Below, piece by piece: positions 24,901-39,817 of a DNA stretch of 64,000 nucleotides. The first letter of the stretch is position 1. Every line of letters begins with the position of its first letter. The stretch spans positions 18,536,127 through 18,600,126 of the forward strand of contig NC_049993.1 of assembly GCF_000003815.2 (NCBI RefSeq). Reading direction: 5' to 3'. The translations under genes and the position numbers were made by a program. Origin of the DNA: Branchiostoma floridae. Its lineage: Eukaryota > Chordata > Leptocardii > Amphioxiformes > Branchiostomatidae. The notes beneath the pieces were generated by a model, which worked only from the letters and a program-made list of their open reading frames with translations, was not told where the DNA came from and did not search any database.

Positions 24901-27900
24901 GTGTTTGCCTGGGATGATGATGATACTTTAAAGCCAAATAACATGGATAAAATCCTTTCAAAACTCATTCTTGAAGTGGAAAACCTTGAATGTTTGCTAT
25001 GATTTACATCATTTTGTACATTATCCCAATGCCAGGCAGAATGCAAAGTTTCCTGTAACTACAGATGATGTGCAGAAGCACCTCCTGGCAGTTTTATCAG
25101 AAACTGCAATCTCTGACAGCTGCTGCTTGTACACCTGGCGCAGGTACATGTTCTCCTCGATGGTTCCCATGGTTACCAGTCGGTACACGCGGACGTCCTG
25201 CCGCTGACCAATCCGGTACGCCCTGTCCTGTGCCTGCTGGTCATTGGCTGGGTTCCAGGTGGGCTCGAAGAGGATGACCACACTGGCACCAGTGAAGTTC
25301 AACCCCAGACCACCAGCCCTGTACAGAGAAGTCCATTGTAAGTTTTTAAAGATTAGCCATTTGTTTGTATCTATATAAAAATAAGTTTTGTATCGAGTAT
25401 TTGCTGAAAGGTTCACAGTTGTTGAATATCAAAATAATTTATTTTCATACGTTACATCTATAAGAAAAACAGCATTCTGAAACCTCTACTGTCAGCACGA
25501 GTGTTGGAGTTGAGAGGGCCGGGATTTGAACCCTAAACTGTTGATCTAGAATTCACCACAAAGTGATGGGGAGGGCAAAACAGGTCTAGAGCGACATTCA
25601 CTACAAAATATGCAGCCAGTTTCAAAGGGTTGTGCAATGTGATACCTTTAACTAGAATATCAGAAATTGAAACTCACGTGGTGGAGACCAGACAGAGCAG
25701 TATGTTGGGGTTGGTGTTGAAGTCCTTGACGATGCGGAGCCTGTCTGATGTTCTGGTGGTGCCGTCCAGCCGAGAGTACACCTCACCTGTACTCATCAGG
25801 TACTGCTCTATAATGTCCAACAGCTGGGAATGGAGAATATTAACATGAATGATAAAATAACTATTTTTGTATGGCACAGATATTTCTCTCAACCTTCAAA
25901 TTGCTATCATGGTAGCTGTCACAATTTGCCCTATTCACATTTCAGTGACTTGCAGCTCAAACTAGTGTAGATTCAGAATGATTTATTTGATATATTAATT
26001 TAAAACATTTTATGTACAGGGCTACTTTTGTTATTTTCCAATAATCATGTTACAGATTATATCATCTGAAAACCTTTCAAACATACTTGTTTTTAGTCAT
26101 CTCTTTTAAGTGAAGGTAAAACTGCAGCAGTGACTAATGTGGCCTCAGGCAATTGCTGTGAATGTACTGTGTAGCTATAGCCTTTTATACTTTGTGACCT
26201 GGGACATACCTTTGTGTAGAAAGAGAAGACCAGGACTTTCCTTCTCTGTTTGTTGAAAACATCCAACAGTTGCTGAAGGACCTGCAAAGATACCACTGCT
26301 TTGTCAGTGTATCATTTACAAAATTATAACAAGAAAAACAAATTAGATTCCTCAATTAAGCCTCTTTTCAGCAGATTTGCTGTTTCTGTCTGACCTCTGA
26401 AATTCATTCAAACTTTTAACACCTGCAGTTTGACAAAGTGTAGATACAATAAGGATAACACTACTTTTTTATTAAGTACCTGCCACAGTACTTTGGGTCA
26501 GGCAGGGTCCTAAAAGCTGCCTCCCTGGCAAGCTTGGCAAAATGTAGACTATTTGCAAACAGACTCGAAAAGGAGCCACTATGGGGACAACCTATTGCCT
26601 AACTTTAACCCATGAATATATATGAAATGTAAATGAATATGTTAACATGATAATGCAGTCACACCTTCATTTTACCACTCTGAGTGAGCAAATATAATTA
26701 GAGCCTTATTGCCTGGATTGCTACATATACACTCAGTCACACACCTGCATCTTGCCACAGTACTTTGGGTCAGACAGCGTCCTAAACGCCGCCTCCCGGG
26801 CCAGCTTGACGAAGTGTGGATGTTTCTTGAAGACGACATCGCAGACTCTCTGGGTTCTCTTCAGGGCCTTCTTACTGCCCTGCATCTCCGGTAGGAGGAG
26901 CGCCACGTGGTTGGACACCTTCAGCAGCACACTCAGGTAGCTGAACATTAGTTCCTTCACTGACTCTCCTTCTGCATTGGTCTGTGGAATAGCAGAAACA
27001 AAAATGATTCATCATCTAAATGGTAGACAATTTCAATCCTTTCAACTGTTCATGACTTGCCATCTGTGTTGGTCTGTGGAAGAGCAGAAACAAAAATGCT
27101 TTATTCAATCCTTTCAGCTGTTTAATAAAGGCAACAACAAATTCAATTTAGCTTGCCTTACAATGTGTCATTTTCTGCTCTATTTTTGTTTCAGAGGAAA
27201 ACAAAGTCAGCACACTAAAGAATACAGGCCATACACTATATATGCAACATAACAGTTACTCAAGCAACTGGGTAGATTTTGAAAAAAGTTTCTGTCCACC
27301 AATGAAGGTTAGACATCCAGGTATCTAATAGCATTTGCAAGATAGCAGTTACTCAAGCAACTTAATAGATTTTGGGATGAAGGTTTAGAATTTCGATAGA
27401 CGTCTACTCGTCCAGGTAATATTCCAACGTAATTTTCTAATTATATAAGTTTCCCAAATCTATCCAGCTGCATGAGTAACCGTTACCTTGGGTATGTTAT
27501 CACCTGGAAGTCTAACCTTCATTGAAGTACTGTAACATTAATCAGTCCAATTATGCAGCTTGTTTTCTTCAGTACAAACCTGGTGTGTTTTCCCATGAGA
27601 TAGTTAACTTGGTATGCAATACAAACAAATAAACAATCCATTACCTCGTAGCAGCAGTCCCTTTGCTTGAGCCCACTGTTACAGTCACACGGGTCGTTCT
27701 GATGTAGAACCAGCTGCACATCCTCACTCTCCAGCACTGACTGGTAACACGTCTGCTGGAAACTGGACAGCTTACAGAACACTACCTGCTCGTCTGGGAG
27801 GAAAAAACAATTAGTCAAACATTTCATCATTTCATCAGAACACTGCCTGCCGTCTATGGGGTGGGGGGGGGGGATAAACAAACATTTCATCATTAAATTT

Positions 27901-30900
27901 TTTTAAACAACACAACATGAACATCCTAACTGTCGAGCACTGACTGGTAACAGGTCTGCTGGAAACTGGACAGCTTACAGAACACTACCTGCTCATATGT
28001 GAGGAAACAGCAAACATTACATCATTATTCAGAACACTTCCTGCTCATCTATGGGAAGGGAGGGCAATAAGCAAACATTTCATCATTACAACACAACATG
28101 CACATCTTCACTAACCATCTGTGATCAAAATAAACATCTCATCATAACAACTACACAACAGTACTGTTACATGCACATCCCTCCGGTCTCCCAGCAATGG
28201 AATGGTAACATGTCTGCTGGAAACTGGACAAACTTACAGAACACTACCTGCTCATCTGTGATCAAAATAAAACAACATCATTATCATCAATACAACAACA
28301 CAACATGAACATCATCACTCTCCAGCACCGACTGGTAACAGGTCTGCTGGAACCCAGAAAGCTTACAGAACACAACCTGCTCATCATTGCATTAGAACAC
28401 TGCCTACTTGTCAGAGTGGGGGGGGAACAAACATTTCATCATTACAACAACACAACCTGAACATCATCACTCTCCAGCACTGACTGGTAACAGGTCTGCT
28501 GGAACCCGGAAAGCTTACAGAACACAACCTGCTCATCATTGCATTAGAACACTGCCTACTTGTCAGAGTGGGGGGGGAACAAACATTTCATCATTACAAC
28601 AACACAACCTGAACATCATCACTCTCCAGCACTGACTGGTAACAGGTCTGCTGGAAACCAGACAGCTTACAGAACACTAAGGGACTTCCACTTAACATCC
28701 TTTCCGAAGAACGTCCGTAACCGAAGCTAGGTAGTCATTTTCACTGTGTGAAGCGAGGAAAGTTATGTTAAGTGCCTTTGATATGAGATATGGGGTGTTC
28801 TGAGTTGCTTTAACTGGGCTTTCACTGTGAAGTATACACAGTTGCACACAAAAAAAAGTAATGCTTTTTTTACTTATACTCTGAGACTTTTGTCTTCATT
28901 TTGTTAAAATGTTACTCCTTGTATTCCTGACAAACATTTGATAATTCCAAGGTTATTAAAGAGACTGAACTGCTAATACTACCAGATACATGACTTAGTA
29001 AGCTCCCTTTGGTCAACAATAAACTTGTACAAGCTTTAGTCATATGACATTGTTTATCTAATTGGACTGTTTTTAGTATTTGTCTATCAAACGCTCAGGG
29101 GGCTGAATGTTTGCGAGATAAAATAAGACCCAATCACCAACAAGAACAATTATTTGTCAGGGCCAAAGTTCATTGGCAACAGAACGCTGGGTGAGAACTT
29201 TGGGCGCACTTGCAGCTGTTTTGGGGACAAACTGTTTTAGGGACAAATTCCTGCTAATTCTTCTGTTGCTCCAGAGTGTAAAACACTTGTGAAATCATGG
29301 CGGCAGCAAGTACCAGTGCTGATGACTTTGATGACGAGTTCCTGACTTGCTCAGTTTGTCTGAGCTTGTATGAGGATCCAAAACTCCTGCCCTGTTTTCA
29401 CACCTTTTGTCGAAAGTGTTTGGAAGAATTTGCTAACAGTAGTGGAGGGATGAGGTTCAAGTGCCCTGAGTGCCGCTCTGATGTGGCTCTTCCAAGCCCA
29501 GCATTTTCAGGAGGTGTGAACAAACTTAAGAGTAACTTCTACATCAACAAACTGCTGGACTTCAGGAAGCTGAGACAAAGCAAGACTTCTCGTGTTCTGT
29601 GCCAGATGTGTGAGTCTCACATCCAAGCAGCGGCTGTGTGTGGGGACTGCGTAAAAATGTTGTGTAACAACTGTGTCACTGCACACAGGAACACAGAAGA
29701 ACTCCAACATCACAGCATCATCACCTTGTATGACCTTGAGAATCCCACCGCAAGATCACGGTATGCCCGACAGATCCACTGCCCAAAACACAAGGACCAG
29801 CGCATGACTTTCTACTGTGAACCTTGTGAGTGTTTGGTGTGCATATACTGTACTGTGGATGATCATCGAGCTGGTACAAATCATGATCCAAAGGAACTGG
29901 AGAAAGTAGCTCTAAGGTACAAGGCTTCAATAAAAAGTCAAATGAACAAAACTGAGGCAGTCATCTCTCAGATACAACAGACAGTGGAGAACCTTGACAG
30001 GGAACTTACAGCCACAGCAGAGAATTGTGACCAGGAAAAGAAAAATATCCAACAGCATTACAGAAACCTAATCTCCAAACTCCAGCAAGAAGAGCAGGAG
30101 ATGATCACCAAGGTGGACAGGGTTAAGAAGAACAGGAAAGATGAACTGATTTGTGTAAAACAAGAAACAAACAGAGAGTTGGATAAGACCACTGAAGGTC
30201 TTACATTCTGTCAAAATATCTTAGATCGTGACAACAAGACAGAAATTTTGTTCTTAAGGCGACAAATGCAAGAAAGGCTCAAGCAGCTGGCCTCAGAGCA
30301 AACAGGTAATAGAACTTTGGAAGGTCGTACAAGAGTGACCTTTGAACCCTGTAGTCTGTCCCAGGTTTCTGGGGGTTCCTTGTCAGTGTTTGCAGGGTTC
30401 AGTATTGAGGTAGAGGAGCCAGCAGTAGAGCGTCTGCCCTGCTCTGTCACAGTCACAACCAACACTGCAGATCTTACAGGTGGGGATGTTACACCACAGA
30501 TAGAGGTGACCTCACCACAGGGTAAAACCACCCTGATACAGACTACAGCACACAGTAGCCCCCCACTAGCTGCAGGGAAGGGACAAACCAGCAGAGTTAG
30601 AAGGGTCTGGTGTTCAGAGTGGAGACCTCAGGAGTCAGGGAAACACACACTGGGGGTCTGTATGGGGGGTAAGAAAGATCTTGGTTCTCTCACTGTAGAT
30701 GTGGGCAGTAACAACCCTGTACTGAGGTTTGGACAGGAGGGCAGCCAGCAGGGGCAGTTCGACGGGCCTGTAGGTGTAGCAGTCAGGGGGGACAGACTGT
30801 ATGTGGCTGATGCTTGGAACCAGCGTGTTCAGGTGTTTGATCTGAGTGGGAAGTTTTGTCATTCATTTCCAGTAAATCCTGGCCCTATAGGAATTGCAGT

Positions 30901-33900
30901 TCAGGCTGATGGCACCATAGTAATGACATCTGGGAAAGAAGTGAAGAAATTTTCCCCATCAGGAAAACTGCTGCACACATTTCCACTGGGTGAATATTGC
31001 ACACAGCTCTATGGCCTGGCAGTACAGAGGGATGGGAGGGTTGTTGTAGCTGATCCAGAAACACACAGCATCTTCCTGTTTGAGGCAGATGGGGCACTGG
31101 TGAAACAGGTGGGAGGGCAGGGGCAGGGGGAGGGGCAGTTTAATGGCCCATATTTTGTCTGTGTGGATAAAGAAGACAACATCATTGTGGCAGATAAACG
31201 TGATCACTGTGTTCAGGTGTTTGACAAGAATCTGAACTTTAAACACAAGTTTGGTCAGTTTGGCAGACAGCCACAGGGCATGTGGGGCCCAAGTGGGGTG
31301 TCAGCTGACAGCAGGGGGAACATAGTTCTGGCAAACATTGGGGGTGTAACTGATGGTGTTGTACATAGTGTGAAGCTTCAGGTGTTCTGCACAGACGGCA
31401 CCTGGGTATCAACCATTACCTGTGATGGGGACAAACTGAACAAACCCCATGGGGTGGCTGTGACAGAGGATGGACATGTGTTTGTAGCTGATTACCAAGA
31501 CAACTGTATCAAGAAGTACAGATACATGTAACAGTTTAAACTGAATATCCTAGGTCCAGGAACCCGTAATAGTGACCAATATTATCAAGGATATCTTTAG
31601 GATAGGAATAATTACTAATCAATTTAAAATGACTGCAAAAATTAATTGATGCTCGGAGTCTTACTTACAATGTACAAAGGACTGGAATTAGCTACATGAA
31701 TTATCATCACCATTCGTAGGTATAGAGGTACAGGTTATTTCCTAACAATCTGACTGAAGAGGATTTTAGAAAGATTTTTTAGAATTACTAAAATATTGAC
31801 TAAAAAGTGTTGAATGACCAGGTCAGCTTCTTTCATCTACACTTTACAACTGGATATAGTTTAGGAACAATCTGGTTGATTTTAACAAGTTTTGCAATCT
31901 TTCACTTACACATGTAACATATAGATATTGATGAATCAAGATTTAGTTTGATAAAACATGATAACATAATTATATCAAAAATTCATAGATACTTGACTGA
32001 ATGTATCAAATTCCAGTTTCAATCAACGTATTCAGCATTAAAAAAACTGCTTTAAATTTGCTATTGAAGAAATCAAGCTAGATGTGGAGAATGTGTATCT
32101 GATATAAACGTTTAATCTAGAAAAGGACTTGTCTTGAAGTTCATAACTCATTGTGTGTGCTATACATGTATAACACTTGATAAACTGACACGCCTTAAGG
32201 AAAAGTGTTCTTTTCTAAAGATGTATTAAATTAAAGCTTTGCATAAATATTACATGTAAGTCTGACAATGTAAAGTAATATTTTGTGATGGCATCGGACA
32301 ATGAATCATATTAAACCTGGGATGATATTGCATGTGGGCAATGAATCAGGAATCTCCTTTCAGACAAGATTTTAAAAAAAAGATAGTACCATAGATGTTC
32401 AATCTGCTTATGATTTGTGTTGTTGAGTGCAAAAAAGTTTCCAACTACTGAGCTTTTAAGCTTTACCAGTTGATGGACCAGACTGAATTGCTACACTGCT
32501 GTGTTGTTGCCTGTAAGTGTTTTTGTGACTTTGTAAACTCTACAATTAATTATATGACAGTTGCTGTTCCAGAGTCTACTAGCGCAAATTTGATTTAGCT
32601 TTCCATTATAGCCTTTTTCTTTGGCTACTTCTCCCCTACAGTAAATAAAATTATAAAAAAAATATACATATAATAATAATGTATGTATCATAATGCCATA
32701 TTCAAATGATCACCTTTAGTGGGAAGCTGATCAGCGATGATCTTCTTTGTTCTTCGGATGAACCATTTCTTCCTCAGGTTGCTCAGCACCTTGGCTTCTG
32801 TGTTAGAAAAAAAACAGCCTTTGGAAAAACATCTTGATGATAGTTACATGTTGCTTAGAATGCTTTTGCTCAATCATAATGTGTGCATGTATTATCGTAG
32901 TAAGTGAAAACTTGAACAAAAGAACACAATGCATTTTGATATTGAAACCAAACATACTCAATTCATGGATCCGATGGGTTTGTAGCAAAAGCAATTCAGG
33001 TATCCATCTTGTTACAAAAAGAAAACGACCACAACAAAAGCACAAAAACAACTTAATCAAAAAGAATAATGGTGCCCCTTACTTCTCCGAGCTTCAGCCA
33101 GCTGTCTTTTTGTGGAGTTCATCTTCTGTCCCTCCTCAATCGGCTTCACAAACTTGACCCTGAAGTCCTTGTCATCACCTAGGCAACCAGGGTTGGCCCT
33201 GATGAGAGACAGAGAGACTTAAGACAGATGTAGCAAAATGAATGAACCGCCTCACAGGCATGCGCATGTTGGTGAACAAGATGCTTCAGGAACAGTGGGT
33301 TTGTAGAAATCAGGCTCAGGAAATGGATTGGTCCACATCAGATTTGGTCTGCAGAATTTATTGGTCTGTGTGTGTGTGTTCACGTGTGTGTGTGTGTGTG
33401 TGTGTATACGTGTGTACATGTATGTGTGCCATGTGTATTTGTGTGTGTGTGTATGTGTTTGTACTTGAGTGTGTGCACACGTGTGTTTGTACATGTGTGC
33501 AGTTTTCATAAAATTATGTGTGTGTGTATGTGTGTGCGACCATGTGTATGTGTGTGTGCACATGCGTGAGTGGGTGCGTGCATGTATGTAAGTGTGTACA
33601 GATTCCTCACCAGTTGAGCACACACCACATCTCCATCAGGTTGTTCTGCAGTATCGTCCCAGTGAGCCCCACCCGACGACGGACCCTCAGCCGCCCCATC
33701 GCCTCGGTGATCTTTGCCTTCTTCTCCTTAATCTTGTGACACTCGTCCACAATCACAGCCGACCACTCAAACCGCACGGAGTTCATCTCATTCTAGTAAC
33801 ACAGTAGTAAATGCAAAATGCAATATGGAATCAGTGTAATTAAGACATTTACAAGCTGTTTCCGTATTAGAATCAAAACTGCAAAAACAAAAAATTTTAA

Positions 33901-36900
33901 CTTCTATAAAAGTGTGTGTTATACAAAGAACAAATAGTAAAAGACACTGGACTGAGTCTCAAGGCAGCTGAAGCTAGGGTACAGGACTGTGCAATATGAT
34001 GGAAACACATTGAGAGGAGCAAGGGGCCAGTCCCCAGCCAAGACATTTAGGAAGGCAGGCAGGACATAGGCTTGTCTTTTCTGACATGGCCATCACCTGG
34101 TCACTACATTATAGTTTGTGAACAGCTCTTTGGAGAAATTTGGAATACATGCACATTGAATTTCTTTTTTTTCGGGTGGGATTCAAATGATGACATCATA
34201 GAGCCTGTGGGTTTGAATTTTGACTTTCAGCTCTACAAATATCTTTGATTGTGTTGCTTCTTCCTTTAAGAACACAAAGGTCTTACCAGGTTCCTCCTGA
34301 GGGTTTCATAAGTGGTGATGACGACGTCCAGGCGACCCTGCTCAGCTCTGGTCAGGACCTCGTCTCGCAGGCTGGGATCTCCGTGGTACTTACTGAACAA
34401 GCAGGAAATACACAACTTGCTTTTAAAGATGTCCAAAACATTATCAGCTCAGGGCATCAAAACTAGAAATATTCTGGATAATACTTCTGTTCCCATATAT
34501 TTACATAATGTTTATGGTCAAGGACATGCATACTGACCAAGCCCTACAATAGATTAGTTCACTTTATGTAATGAATGAAGACAAAATTTTAAAAGACCAA
34601 CACTTTGAAGAAAAATATCATTGTAATCCATCAAGAGGTTCTTGAGATATGCTCACTACAAAAATCCAGACACACAGACAGACCCACAGACAGACAGACA
34701 GACAAACACACACACACACACACAGACAAACCCAAAACTATATCTCCATTTTTCATGGAGATAATTAGAACTCAATTAGAACCCAAATTTTTAGCTGAGC
34801 TTCATGATATCATTTACCAGTACTACTGTTCTACTGTTACTTCTCTGTGTTACTTCTCTTGTCTGGTAAAAACACAACTTAGCAGCCTGAAGCAGAAGTA
34901 ATTCATACTCAATCCCGGAAGCATTAACACAAAGTTTTTTACCCGACTCTAAAATGTCCCCACGTTTCCAGCTCGTCTAGCCAGTTGTAAAGCACAGAGG
35001 CAGGGCTGACGATCAGGAATACATGCTGATCTTTGTCAGGTGGTATCTGCTTCTTCTGAGGTGGAACAACAATGTCAGAACTATGATAAATACATGGACA
35101 TGAACGTCAAGCATTTAGAAGAGGTATGAGTGCTGTACAGTACAGAGGTAGAACAATGACAGAGCTGTGATAAGTACAAGACTTAGTGTACATAGACAGA
35201 GTGTGGGACAGGACTGACTATTATGGTCAGGTGGGGCACTACTTTTTCTGAAGTGGAACAACAAATTGAATGTTACAACTGTCAGATAAATATAGTGCTT
35301 AGAACAATTATGAGTTGTGTACAGAACAGAGGCAGGGCTGGCAATCAGGAATATCTGCTGATCATGGTCAGGAGGGGACTGCTTTTTCTGAGTTGGAACA
35401 ACAACTGTGATAAGTACAGGTGTATATAGACAGTGCTAAGAACAAGTACAAATTTTGTACAGCAAACAGGTAGGAGGCAACTGTTTCTTCTGGAGGGGTG
35501 GGAAGTAACAATGTCCAAACTATTCCCATGTACAACTATATTTATTTAAGCTTCTGAAGCTTCCAATATCTTAAGATGAAACAAAGCATCTACATAACGT
35601 CATTGTAAATGCATCTGCCAAATACCTTCTTGAAGTTGATGATGTCTTCCCTCGTCCCAGTTCTCCCCAGAACAGCAGACAGGAAGGAGATGACCTGAGA
35701 AAGTTGATAATATTTTTTATGATAAATGTTTACAATAAAAGCTTTCATACCCTTTTCCATACATCTGTAAATGCTAAGCACTAATTATAAGCAGAAAAGT
35801 ACATGTATTTTTTTGTTGGTTAGATTCAAGGAATCAGATCACAGTCCTATTTATATATAAAATATATACTGTAAATGCATTTAAGTTCGCGGGGATTTAA
35901 TTTTGCGGTAGCGGGACAAAGGACTTTTCAAGGTAACACCATGCACTGTAGTCTCATATTGCCATGGAAAAATGTTCGCGGTGATGCGGCCATCATGAAA
36001 AAGACGAACATTAAACCACTGCGAAAGTTTCTGCATTTACAGTATACACTCTAACACTGAAGGAAGTCTCAATGTTTCCAACAGTCCAAGTTTTCCAAAC
36101 CTGCACAGTTTTTCCCAGCCCCATGTCATCCCCCAGGATCGCTCCCATCCCTCTCTCGAACTGCCGATACAGGAACTGCACTCCCTCCCTCTGGTAGTCA
36201 CGCAGGTAGCGGTTGATGGTGGCAGGAATCTGTGCAGAAGGTATCATATCATCCACAAATAGTTTCATCAGGTTGGTTAATTACTCATATAGTAAGGTTC
36301 TTCGAAACACAACCGGAGTTGTACTTACTTCCGATGTTTCGATGTCTATCAGACACCATTAGGATTAGAATGACTGGGTCTGATCTGAACCTTGCTATAT
36401 GAGGTATCATAATTACAAACTGACATCCACCACTTTGGGGAGAGAGCCTAGCATTTGACAATTTCCTTATGAGCAAGATTTTAGGCAGAAAGTTTTTGTG
36501 TTACTAAATTGAAAACCTTTATCAACATAGACATTATAATAACTTGTAAGAAAAATCAATTCATGTCAGGCAAAAGAATACAAGGGGTCCACATGTATTT
36601 AATAGTTTGTCTCAGAAAAGCAGTCTTTGAAGAGACTAATACCAAAGATGCATACTGCATACACCTTAACCAAGATACATTTTACATTCAATTGCATCTA
36701 GAGCAAAAAAACAAACATAATCCTCAATTTTAAACATACATCATATCTTACATAATCTTTTTTACTTCAAGCAAGCATTAAAATTTTTCTTTTTTACTTT
36801 AAGCAAAAATTTCTTTTCAGTCAAGACTTTGTCTAGGAATAAGTCAACCTAGTAGTACAAGTGGTGTATTTTATCTCCACCTCACTCTCACCTGTACAAC

Positions 36901-39786
36901 AGGTGATTTCCCCACAGGTGAGAGAAGAAATGGCTCCTTCTCCCCAACATGGGAGTGGTTCCTGAAGAAGGGCTTCTCGTAGTCTTCATCACTGAAACCT
37001 GTAAAAAAATAATATATTATGTAAGAATATAGCCCCAACGTTTCCTTACATATGTTGTATGGTCTAAATGACAGTCTGCCTCAACTCATACTGATATACA
37101 GTGATGACGACAATGATGAAAATGGTCTAAATAAAGAATACAACCCACAAATTTGATTTTACTTTGACAGTCACACACATGCTCATCCTTCTGCTACCAA
37201 CTTTTACTAAAAAGCGTGGAAGGAGAGGGATGAGGGATTATCGTCCACTTTTGTCTCCGCCAGACTGAATGCAACATGTCCTATTTTGTGTATACTGGGT
37301 GCCCTTGGAAATCAAATAACTGTCTTGAGATCAAATAAATGAATAAATGAATGATGTTTTAAGCTCCATGTGTTTGAAAATAGATGTACCTTCTATCCAG
37401 AAGCTGTGATCACCAGTCTTGGTACTGTCTCCTTCTTCCCTGTTCTCTCTGGGGCTGGAAAGGTGAGACGAGCTGATAAAAAATCCAGTTATCAACAAAA
37501 ACAGGTTAGAAATGTCACAAACAAGCATATGCTTACAAGGCCTACAGTGAAAAATAAGCTTAAAATTCAAACACTAACATATCGACATTTTAAGCCGAAA
37601 GAAACATTGAATACTTTGTAGTATCAACATTGCTAACCATTGAACTTAAGTTATAATGCACATTGCTACACCATCTGACTCACCTTGATGAGGAGAGACA
37701 GGGACTCCTGTCCTGCCCCCTGCCAGATGATCCCGGTACTGCAGGTTTGCTTCTCTTCCTGTTTCCGAGTTTTAGAGGTTTGTACTTCTGTGTGGCGACA
37801 GGCCACAGTGGAGGGGAAGTCATCTCTTCATCTGAGTCTTCAAACTTGGCAAACTTGGCACTGATGAGTGAGAGGAAGAACAATGTTGAAAAGTTGTGCA
37901 TTACATTTAAAGTAGAGGATGAGTAGAGGACAACAACCGGGGTTCAAACTAACGTTAGTCTTGGTCCAGGGGCAGAACTACTACTGAACTAAACATAGCT
38001 ACAGGGTGTAGATATACATTTTACTTCCCATGAAGACCACACCTTCGACAATAAAAAGAAGTGAGACAAAAAATGACCATAAGAAAATTTTTGCGGGACT
38101 TAGAGGAGTTGGGAGCAAGGATTAGTAAGCAATAGACAGAAGAGCGTGGCATGCTGTATTGGCCCTCGTAGCATCCACCCAGAAGAAGACCACCCATTCA
38201 TGCCTGAGACAGACACTACAGGTAACCAGTTATAACAGACAGGATATTCACAGAACTTGCTGCAGCAGGACTTACAAAGTCTAATCAATGATTGCCTGAA
38301 ATACTTACCCCAGATGTTTCCTGGCTTCATCTCCCTGTAAAGGGCTGAACATGCTGACGTCACCAGCGGGACCTTCCACTGTGGAAAAAACCATTTTATT
38401 AGTAATTCAGCCCTCGCTCTAAACTATAGCCCTTTTGAGCTAAACTATGGCCTTTTCATGTCATGAGCCCAGAGTTGGCACCTGATCCCTATTGCCGTAT
38501 TGGCACCCAGAGCTAATTGGCACCTGGTCTCTGATAACTATACCGCAAGAGATATCATTTGTAGCTTTGGAAAATGACAGCTCAGAGATGATGGTACTCT
38601 ACTGGTTTTGACTTTATTCGTCTTTTTCAAGAATGACGGAGATCGGATCAGTCCTCCTTTTATACCTTTTCTGTGCCTCCCTAGTGCAGGGCGCTCTAAT
38701 TGTGTTTGCCGTGGGGCAAGTTGTATCCCGGGATGAAAAGATAGGCGACTATAGCACAGCGGGCTGGTACCCAGGCTAACAGTAATTGTGCTCTACTCTG
38801 CTCTATTCTTTTGTACTTAACAGTTCAGTACTGAATATTATGCTGAACTTAACTCTACTGCACTCTACTTTATTCATAAGTCAGAAGGGAGGGTTCCAAA
38901 ACATACAAGTACAATACGCCAAAAAGCAGTTACTCAAGCAACTGGATATGATTTTGCAAAAACAAACTTGAGTAACTGCTTTTGGCGTATCTTATTACTT
39001 GGATGTCTAACCTTCATCGACATTTACAAGTACAATGATTTTCTGGATTATCGGAGTTATACCAAGGATCAAAACATAAGAAGCGCCCTTACCATTTCTC
39101 TCAGGAGTACACGCTTGAGGTTTCTCCCTCCTGGATAACTTCTTAAGCTCTGCCACAGGTACATCCTCGTTCTCATCTGAGTCAAACCCACAGAACTTCA
39201 CGGTGACTCGAGGCGTTTTAGCTGGAGTTGTCTGAATGGACCGAATGATGGCGTCGTAATACCCGTCATCGTAGGAGCAGGGAGCCTGACACCGGTCACC
39301 CACACACCACACTGGAGCACGGGGGCAAGGGTTGGGAAGTTAATCTCAGATAAATCTTTAAAAGGGTTTTGCTGATTCACACGCTAGACAGATCAAATCT
39401 ACTCTACTAAAAAGCATCGAAAAGTAACAGAAGGTCACTGTGATTTCTTCTGCATCAGGGTTGCCTCATGGTGGAACAATCTACCAGAGCCGGTGGTGAC
39501 ATCTCCAAGTGTAAACTGCTTTAAGGAAAGACTAGACAACCACATGAAGAAACACAGTGTGAAACTTTAGAGCCCTGGATGATCCGCGGTTACCTGGGAT
39601 GTCAGTGTCTTGAGAACGAGAGAGCGGCCTAAACTGGAACTGGAGTTCCTACCTGTGCCTGAAGAACTCTACTACTCTACTAGATACTCAGACCTCATAC
39701 ACGTACTTTAAAACTAAATGTAGCAAAGGATGATTTGAAAATAACAAAATTGAAGCTATGAATGACAATTGCTATATATATTAAAG

Positions 39787-39817
<31 letters not shown>

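Noticed and set aside
25495-25560. tRNA-like gene (GGATTTGAACCC)
   Set aside because: Only a B-box-like stretch is present. I cannot fold a full cloverleaf, so at most it is a SINE remnant.
33252-33623. Long His/Thr- or Val/Cys-rich frames
   Set aside because: Pure product of the (TG)n microsatellite on both strands.
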